From Microbispora siamensis (GTDB lineage: Bacteria > Actinomycetota > Actinomycetes > Streptosporangiales > Streptosporangiaceae): a stretch of DNA of 64,000 nt. Position numbers and translations under genes: made by a program. The notes beneath the pieces were generated by a model. That model was not told where the DNA came from, made no database searches, and was given only the letters and a program-made list of their open reading frames with translations. The DNA is taken from assembly GCF_016863095.1 (NCBI RefSeq), contig NZ_BOOF01000053.1:1-64000 (forward strand), in the 5' to 3' direction. Positions 58,985 through 64,000 of this stretch are shown here, one piece after another; within the stretch, counting starts at the first letter, position 1, and the number at the start of each line of letters is the position of its first letter.

Positions 58985-58996
58985 GTTAGCGTTAAC
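58985..58996. promoter_or_regulatory. Candidate LacI-family operator before the GH43 gene
   Basis: GTTAGCGTTAAC, symmetric at 10 of 12 positions and close to the GTTAGCGCTAAC operators of LacI-family sugar regulators in actinomycetes. It lies 38 bases before the ATG. No LacI gene is in the window. Confidence 0.5.
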
Positions 58997-59034
58997 CACG
59001 CCGGTGGTCCCGAGTCGCCGGCCCGGGAGAGACG

Positions 59035-61944
59035 ATGCGCAGCGGCACCACCCCCCCACCCCGCCTCCCACGCCTCCCTCGCCTCGCCCTCGCGGCCGTC
59101 GCCGCGCTGTCCATGGTGGCGGGCCCGCTCACGACCCCGGCACACGCGGCCGGGGCGGCGGAGCCGCCCGGCCTGCTGCTGCGGTACACGTTCGACGAGA
59201 CGGGCGGGAGCGTCGTCCACGACGCCTCGGGTCACGGCAACGACGGCAGCTACGAGCGGACGCCCGCCTTCGGGCAGGGGGTGTCGGGCGGCTCGTTCAC
59301 GATGGCCGGAGGGTCGTCCTCGTCCACGACCGCGCCGTACGTGAAGATCCCCAACGGCGTGCTGAAGGACCGCGGCAGCGTCACGGTGGCCACGTACGTG
59401 AAGTGGAACGCCTCGACGACGGTGAACCAGTGGCTGTTCGGCCTCGGCCCGGACAGCGGCGAATACCTGTTCACCTCGCCGTACAACGGCGGCAAGATCC
59501 TCTACTCGGCGATCACGACGGGTGGCTGGCAGGCCGAGTCGAAGCTGCCCGGGGGGTCGGCCCTGCCGGGCGGCGCCTGGAAGCACGTGGCGGTGACCGT
59601 CGACGGCGACAGCAGGACGGCAGTCATGTACCTCGACGGCATCGAGGTGGCACGGGCGGCCGACGTGCCCGTCAAGCCCGCGGACCTGTACGACGCGAGC
59701 AAGGACTACACGGGATACATCGGGAAGTCGCTCTACGCGGCCGACCCCTACTTCGCCGGTGAGGTGGACGACTTCCGTATCTACGACCACGCGCTGTCGG
59801 CGACCGAGGTGCTCCAGGTCTCCGGCAACACGGCGGCCGTCGGCGCGGCCACGCTGCCCGAGCTCAAGGTCCCGGCGATCGTGGACGGCACGAACGGCAG
59901 GATCGTCCTGCCGGTGAAGGAGGGCACCGACCTCACCCGGCTCGCGCCCGAGTTCACCCTGGTCCCGGGGGCGAGCATCAGCCCGGCCTCCGGCACCGCG
60001 CGCGACCTGTCCGAGCCGGTCACCTACACCGTCACCGGCTCCGACGGCGCCCGGCGGACGTGGACGGTCGAGGCGCGGGTGATGAAGAGCCCGGTGCTCC
60101 CCGGCCTGTACGCCGACCCGAACATCACGGTGTTCGGCGACACGTTCTACATGTATCCGACCACCGACGGCTTCGCCGGCTGGAGCGGCACCCAGTTCCA
60201 CGCGTTCTCGTCCAAGGACCTGGTCCACTGGACCGACCACGGCGTCGTCCTCGACCTCGGCCCCGACGTGACCTGGGCCGACAACAGCGCCTGGGCGCCG
60301 ACGATCGCCGAGCGGAACGGCAGGTACTACTTCTACTTCAGCGGCGGCATGGCCACCGGCAACACCGCCAAGCACCTCGGCGTCGCCGTGTCCGACTCGC
60401 CGACCGGGCCGTTCAGGGACGCCCTGGGCAAGCCGCTGGTGGCGGCCGGGACCTACAGCGGCCAGATGATCGACTCCGACGTGTTCGTCGACGACGACGG
60501 CCGGGCCTACCTCTACTGGGGCAACGGCAACTCCTACCAGGTGCCGCTGAACGACGACATGGTGTCGTTCGACCCCGCCAAGGTGAAGACGTACAAGCCG
60601 AGCGGCTACAACGAGGGCTCGTTCGTCTTCAAGCGCGGCGGGATCTACTACTTCATGTGGTCGGAGAACGACACGCGCGACGAGAACTACCAGGTCGCGT
60701 ACGCCACGGGAGCCTCGCCGCTCGGCCCGTGGACCAAGCGGGGCGTGATCCTGCAGAAGGACCTGTCCCTCGGGATCAAGGGCACCGGCCACCACTCCGT
60801 CGTACGGGTGCCCGGCACCGACGACTGGTACATCGCCTATCACCGCTTCGCCATCCCCGGCGGCGACGGCACCCACCGGGAGACCACGATCGACCGGATG
60901 GAGTTCGACGAGAACGGCCTGATCAAGAAGGTCGTGCCGACGCTGGAGAGCGTCGACCCGGTGTCGGTCGCGAACGCCGGGCCGGACGCCTCGGGCACCG
61001 AGGGGTCCCCGATCCGGCTGGCCGGGTCGGCCACCGGCGCGGCCAAGTGGAGCTACGCGCCCGGCGAGGGCGTCGACTCCGGCGCGACCTGTTCGTTCTC
61101 TGACCCCGGCGCCGCCGAGACCGCCGTCACCTGCACTGACGAGGGGACCTACACGGTCACGCTGACCTCCGGCCGCAGCCGCGGCACCGCGAAGGTGACC
61201 GTCGCCAACGCCGCCCCCGAGGCCGGGGACGTCGTCACGCCCGCCGGGCCGGTCGAGGCAGGCACGCGCGTGACCCTCTCGGTGCCGGTCGGCGACCCGG
61301 GCGCGAACGACGAACTCACCTGCACGGCGGACTGGAAGGACGGGACCACCTCGTCCGGCGCGATCGCCGGTGGGACGTGCACGGCTCGGCACACCTATGC
61401 GAAGCCGGGCGTCCACGAGCCCGTCGTCACCGTCGCCGACGACGACGGCGCGACCACCACGGCGACCGGCCGTCCGGTGGTCGTGTACGACCGGGACGCC
61501 GGCTTCGTCACCGGCGGCGGCTGGATCGACTCGCCCGCGGGGGCCTACCGCGCCAACCCCGCGCTGACCGGCACGGCCGCCTTCGGGTTCGTGGCCAAGT
61601 ACGTGAAGAACACGGCCGGGAAGGACTACGCGGCTCCGATCGGGAGCACGACGTTCTCGTTCCAGGCCGGGCGCCTGAACTTCCGGTCCACGGCGTACGA
61701 CTGGCTCGTCGTGTCGGGCGGGGAGATCCGCTTCCGCGGCACCGGTACGGTCGGCGGCACTGGTACTGTCGGCGGCACTGGGCGGTACGGCTTCGAGGTC
61801 GTCGCCCGCGACGGCGACACCGGCGACGGGGACGGCGTCGACCGCTTCGCCGTCCGGATCTGGGACGAGAAGACCGGCGACGTGATCTACCAGAACGGCG
61901 CGGGCGACGCGGCCCACGGCAGCGTCGTCGTCCACGCGAAGTAG
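59035..61944 (+). CDS. Secreted GH43 arabinan-active enzyme with LamG, PKD-like and C-terminal post-COAP-type domains
   Basis: 969 residues from ATG 59035. Sec signal peptide to about residue 38 (LAAVAALSMVAGPLTTPAHA). Domains in order: LamG/concanavalin-like module (~45-265: LRYTFDETGGSVVHDASGHG, VDDFRIYDHALSATEVLQ); a small beta module (~275-345); the GH43 five-bladed propeller (~350-640: GLYADPNITVFGDTFYMYPT with the catalytic base Asp, SAWAPTIAERNGRYYFYFSG, MIDSDVFVDDDGRAYLYWGN, YNEGSFVFKRGGIYYFMWSE with the acid Glu, and GTGHHSVVRV); a PKD-like pair; and a final domain ending GDAAHGSVVVHAK. Likely arabinan endo- or exo-arabinosidase acting outside the cell. Confidence 0.87.
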   Translation: MRSGTTPPPRLPRLPRLALAAVAALSMVAGPLTTPAHAAGAAEPPGLLLRYTFDETGGSVVHDASGHGNDGSYERTPAFGQGVSGGSFTMAGGSSSSTTAPYVKIPNGVLKDRGSVTVATYVKWNASTTVNQWLFGLGPDSGEYLFTSPYNGGKILYSAITTGGWQAESKLPGGSALPGGAWKHVAVTVDGDSRTAVMYLDGIEVARAADVPVKPADLYDASKDYTGYIGKSLYAADPYFAGEVDDFRIYDHALSATEVLQVSGNTAAVGAATLPELKVPAIVDGTNGRIVLPVKEGTDLTRLAPEFTLVPGASISPASGTARDLSEPVTYTVTGSDGARRTWTVEARVMKSPVLPGLYADPNITVFGDTFYMYPTTDGFAGWSGTQFHAFSSKDLVHWTDHGVVLDLGPDVTWADNSAWAPTIAERNGRYYFYFSGGMATGNTAKHLGVAVSDSPTGPFRDALGKPLVAAGTYSGQMIDSDVFVDDDGRAYLYWGNGNSYQVPLNDDMVSFDPAKVKTYKPSGYNEGSFVFKRGGIYYFMWSENDTRDENYQVAYATGASPLGPWTKRGVILQKDLSLGIKGTGHHSVVRVPGTDDWYIAYHRFAIPGGDGTHRETTIDRMEFDENGLIKKVVPTLESVDPVSVANAGPDASGTEGSPIRLAGSATGAAKWSYAPGEGVDSGATCSFSDPGAAETAVTCTDEGTYTVTLTSGRSRGTAKVTVANAAPEAGDVVTPAGPVEAGTRVTLSVPVGDPGANDELTCTADWKDGTTSSGAIAGGTCTARHTYAKPGVHEPVVTVADDDGATTTATGRPVVVYDRDAGFVTGGGWIDSPAGAYRANPALTGTAAFGFVAKYVKNTAGKDYAAPIGSTTFSFQAGRLNFRSTAYDWLVVSGGEIRFRGTGTVGGTGTVGGTGRYGFEVVARDGDTGDGDGVDRFAVRIWDEKTGDVIYQNGAGDAAHGSVVVHAK
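61744..61779 (+). repeat. 18-bp tandem duplication inside the GH43 gene
   Basis: Two adjacent 18-bp units, ggtacggtcggcggcact and ggtactgtcggcggcact, differing at one base. They encode an extra G-T-V-G-G-T in a surface loop of the C-terminal domain. A likely recent slippage event that keeps the frame. Confidence 0.8.
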
Positions 61945-62022
61945 GTCCGGTGGAGTGTCGCCGACGGCCGCCTCGTCGAACGGCTGCGCACCCTGGGCCG
62001 AGACGGGCTCGACCGGCTGAGC

Positions 62023-62970
62023 TCAGCGGGTCACGGCGGTTTCCCGCTCCACACGCGACAACTTCTCGGGATTGCGCACGTGGTAGGCGCCGGTGACGTA
62101 GCCGTTCTCCACGCGCACCGCCACCACTCCGTCGATCTTCCCGTCGACTCGCACGAGCAGCCCGGGCCCGCCATTGATCTGAACCAGCTCGACCGACCTT
62201 TCCGCGTCGCGTTTCCACCAGCCGACCGCCAGCAGGCGAGCCACGTTGTCGATCCCCACGACGGGCCGCAGCAGGGCATGCCTGACTCCGCCGCCGTCGC
62301 TCAGGGCGACGACGTCCGGCGCGAGGATGTCGAGCAGGCTCTGCAGGTCGCCGGTTTCGACCGCCTGCTGGAAGGCCTGGAGGGCGGCCCGGGCCTCGGC
62401 CGGTGAGGCGATGCCGCGTGGTCGGCGCGCGGCGACGTGTGCCCGCGCCCGGTAGGCGATCTGGCGTACCGCGTTCGGGCTCTTGTCGACGGCTTCGGCG
62501 ATCTCGTCGTAGTCCAGGCCGAACACCTCGCGCAGCACGAACACCGCCCGTTCGGTCGGCTGAAGCGTCTCCAGCACCAGCAGCATCGCCATCGAGACGC
62601 TCTCGGCGAGCTCGACGTCCTCGGCCACGTCGGGCGCGGTCAGCAGCGGCTCGGGAAGCCACGGCCCGACGTAGGCCTCCTTACGCCGCCCGAGCGCACG
62701 CAGCCGGTCCAGCGCCTGCCGGGTGACGATCCGCACCAGAAAGGCGCGCTCCTCCCGCACGGTGTCCAGATCGACGTCCACCCATCGCAGCCAGGTCTCC
62801 TGCAGCACGTCCTCGGCGTCGGCGGCCGAACCGAGCATCTCGTAGGCCACGGTGAACAGCAGATTGCGATGGGCGACGAACGCCTCGGTGGCAGAGTCCA
62901 CGGAATCGACGCGGTTGGCACGATCGAGCGGCTCGGCTGCGTCCGCACTTCGTTTGCTGCGCTCGCTCAT
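62023..62970 (-). CDS. SigJ-like ECF sigma factor with SnoaL-type C-terminal domain
   Basis: 315 residues from the ATG at 62970, with AGGAG six bases upstream; the open frame begins 24 codons earlier without similarity. Sigma-70 region 2: FVAHRNLLFTVAYEMLGSAA, DAEDVLQETWLRWVDVDL. Region 4: LQPTERAVFVLREVFGLDYD, EIAEAVDKSPNAVRQIAYRA. After residue ~200 comes the SnoaL-like domain of ECF41/SigJ factors (LQAFQQAVETGDLQSLLDIL, APDVVALSDGGGVRHALLRP) that tunes activity without an anti-sigma factor. ECF41 genes are usually next to a carboxymuconolactone-decarboxylase-family gene they transcribe; exactly that arrangement is present here in divergent orientation. Confidence 0.92.
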   Translation of the reverse strand: MSERSKRSADAAEPLDRANRVDSVDSATEAFVAHRNLLFTVAYEMLGSAADAEDVLQETWLRWVDVDLDTVREERAFLVRIVTRQALDRLRALGRRKEAYVGPWLPEPLLTAPDVAEDVELAESVSMAMLLVLETLQPTERAVFVLREVFGLDYDEIAEAVDKSPNAVRQIAYRARAHVAARRPRGIASPAEARAALQAFQQAVETGDLQSLLDILAPDVVALSDGGGVRHALLRPVVGIDNVARLLAVGWWKRDAERSVELVQINGGPGLLVRVDGKIDGVVAVRVENGYVTGAYHVRNPEKLSRVERETAVTR

Positions 62971-63039
62971 GCCCGGCTCCTGCCTGTTCGCTTTCAGCCC
63001 TGCCACACGCACAAGACGCCGACCACCACCGCTTCGTAA

Positions 63040-63054
63040 CACCCACGGTGGGTG
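63040..63054. promoter_or_regulatory. Palindrome between the sigma factor and the AhpD-fold gene
   Basis: CACCCAC-G-GTGGGTG, perfect 7-bp arms, 70 bases upstream of the sigma factor start and 138 bases upstream of the AhpD-fold gene. A candidate operator for an unknown dimeric regulator. Confidence 0.4.
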
Positions 63055-63191
63055 GCCTATGTCACATGGCCGCGCTGTTACAGGGATCGGGGCGCCGGCG
63101 TCTCGTGGTCGTCAGGACGCCGCGCGAACGATCCGTACGGCACTACGACACGCACCATCACGAGTTGAGAGTGAGAAGGGAAGACCTCTCC

Positions 63192-63710
63192 ATGTCCACA
63201 GCCATGACGACCGACACGACGACCAAGCAGGAGGACCTGCGGTCGCGTATGCCCAACCCCCTCCCCTTCCTCCCCGAGATGGCCGAAGTCGGCGAAGGCC
63301 TGCACAGGGCCCTCCGGAACAGCGGGATCGCGCAGACCACCATCCACCTGCTGCAGCTGCGCGCCGGGCAGATGCTCGGCAGCACGTACTTCACCATCCG
63401 CGAAACCGGCAACCTCCGCAGGATCGGGGAATCGGAAGAGCGCATCACCGCCGTGGCCACCTGGCGGGACGCCTCCTACTTCACCGATGCCGAACGCGTC
63501 GCGCTGGAGCTCGTGGAGGCGGTCCTCACCCCGAACCCGTCCGGGGAGCGCGTCCCCGATGAGCTGTACCCCAAGGCGTCCGCGCTCCACGACGCCAAGG
63601 CGATGTGGTCGCTCATCATGGCGATCGCCCACATCGGCTTCTTCACCCCCGCCGCTCTCATCGCCAAGCCGATCCCCGGTATGCCCCCCGGCCAGAACTA
63701 CAGCGAGTAA
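63192..63710 (+). CDS. Carboxymuconolactone decarboxylase/AhpD-fold protein lacking the redox cysteines
   Basis: 172 residues from ATG 63192 (AAGGGAAG upstream). AhpD-like helical core: GIAQTTIHLLQLRAGQMLGS, ETGNLRRIGESEERITAVAT and DAERVALELVEAVL. In active family members the text is G-C-A-Y-C-x-x-x-H; here it is G63-S64-T65-Y66-F67 with Glu at 71, and the protein has no cysteine at all. It cannot be a thiol peroxidase of the usual kind. The partner is a divergent ECF41/SigJ sigma factor, whose usual target this is. A nucleotide-binding protein gene follows after 14 bases. Confidence 0.85.
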   Translation: MSTAMTTDTTTKQEDLRSRMPNPLPFLPEMAEVGEGLHRALRNSGIAQTTIHLLQLRAGQMLGSTYFTIRETGNLRRIGESEERITAVATWRDASYFTDAERVALELVEAVLTPNPSGERVPDELYPKASALHDAKAMWSLIMAIAHIGFFTPAALIAKPIPGMPPGQNYSE

Positions 63711-63724
63711 GAAAGGCACCCAGC

Positions 63725-64000
63725 ATGAGCATCACCACGTTCGCGGTAGCGGGAGCGACCGGGCGGCTGGGCCGCCACGTCGTCGACGTCCTGACCGAGC
63801 GGGGGCACCGGGTCGTGCCGATGTCCCGAGCCACCGGCGTTGACATCATCACCGGTGAGGGCCTCGCTGAGGCCCTCACCGGGGTCGAGGTCATCATCGA
63901 CGTCGCCTCGTGGCACTCCTCCGAGCAGGAGGCGGCGACGGAGTTCTTCCGCACGTCTGCCCGCAATCTGCACGAGTACGGTCAGAGGGCAGGGGTCGCC
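63725..64000 (+). CDS. NAD(P)-binding (atypical SDR/NmrA-like) protein, cut by the window end
   Basis: First 92 residues only; the frame is open at the right edge. N-terminal Rossmann motif FAVAGATGRLGRHVVDVLTE (G-x-x-G-x-x-G) near residues 6-25, then an NmrA-like VVPMSRATGVDIITGEGLAE and VEVIIDVASWHSSEQEAATE. Members act as redox sensors or quinone and isoflavone reductase-like enzymes. It lies 14 bases after the AhpD-fold gene and probably forms an operon with it under the SigJ-like factor. The complete product cannot be judged. Confidence 0.82.
   Translation, partial: MSITTFAVAGATGRLGRHVVDVLTERGHRVVPMSRATGVDIITGEGLAEALTGVEVIIDVASWHSSEQEAATEFFRTSARNLHEYGQRAGVA

Noticed and set aside
61945-62022. 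Possible protein remnant WSVADGRLVERLRTLGRDGL after the GH43 stop, and palindrome GCTGAGCTCAGC at 62016-62027.
   Set aside because: The peptide matches no family I can name, and the palindrome lacks a loop and a T-tract and overlaps the sigma factor stop. Evidence is too weak to call either a gene remnant or a terminator.

Overview
High-GC chromosomal DNA from an actinomycete. The case rests on near-universal G/C third positions, frequent GTG and TTG starts, KstR2-type steroid catabolism genes, mycothiol-linked genes (an MshC-like ligase and the tail of a mycothiol formaldehyde dehydrogenase), Hanks-type kinases, DUF574 methyltransferase and a DosS-like sensor. Gene content suits a Streptosporangiales soil organism (Nonomuraea, Microbispora or similar), but that placement is inference. 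No rRNA, tRNA, CRISPR array, insertion sequence or phage gene was recognised.

Layout. 0.3-3.7 kb: aldo/keto reductase, ArsR-type and PadR regulators, a hemerythrin protein and a LuxR remnant, the last three bracketed by a 29-bp direct repeat. 3.7-14.4 kb: a KstR2-like regulon for steroid rings C and D (SDR, echA20, ipdABC, two acyl-CoA dehydrogenases, a hydratase, ipdF, kstR2, fadA6), with related palindromes in its two divergent promoter regions and a separate TetR gene carrying an LmrA/YxaF-type operator. 14.4-22.9 kb: XRE regulator, DHA2 exporter, release factor 3, two Ser/Thr kinases, a nucleotidyltransferase and an alpha/beta hydrolase. 22.9-34.8 kb: one long minus-strand run holding MarR, TetR, P450, SLOG, SLATT and a complete FxSxx-COOH system (fxsA, fxsB, fxsC, fxsT). 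34.8-38.4 kb: amide sensing, uptake and hydrolysis. 38.6-45.1 kb: secreted pectate lyase, two-component pair, PolX and an MshC-like protein. 45.2-52.9 kb: an eight-gene pobA-pcaHGBDC operon with a PfkB kinase and an MBL/rhodanese protein appended, divergent from an IclR regulator. 53-58.9 kb: methyltransferase, OsmC, DosS-like sensor, universal stress protein, two CBS proteins and a mycothiol-linked MBL hydrolase. 59-64 kb: a secreted GH43 arabinanase-like enzyme, a SigJ-like sigma factor, a cysteine-less AhpD-fold protein and a truncated NAD(P)-binding protein.

The most interesting part is 22.9-33.5 kb. A radical-SAM peptide maturase fused to an HEXXH domain, its 56-residue precursor ending F-N-S-S-I, a TIR-like protein and a 1297-residue ATPase/TIR/NB-ARC/TPR protein lie directly downstream of a SLOG-SLATT pair, with a P450 and TetR tightly linked upstream. 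This looks like a peptide-modifying signalling or conflict cassette. A second theme is decay: at least four fragments of otherwise familiar genes (LuxR, MBL hydrolase head, kinase TPR tail, MscR tail) sit beside intact partners.
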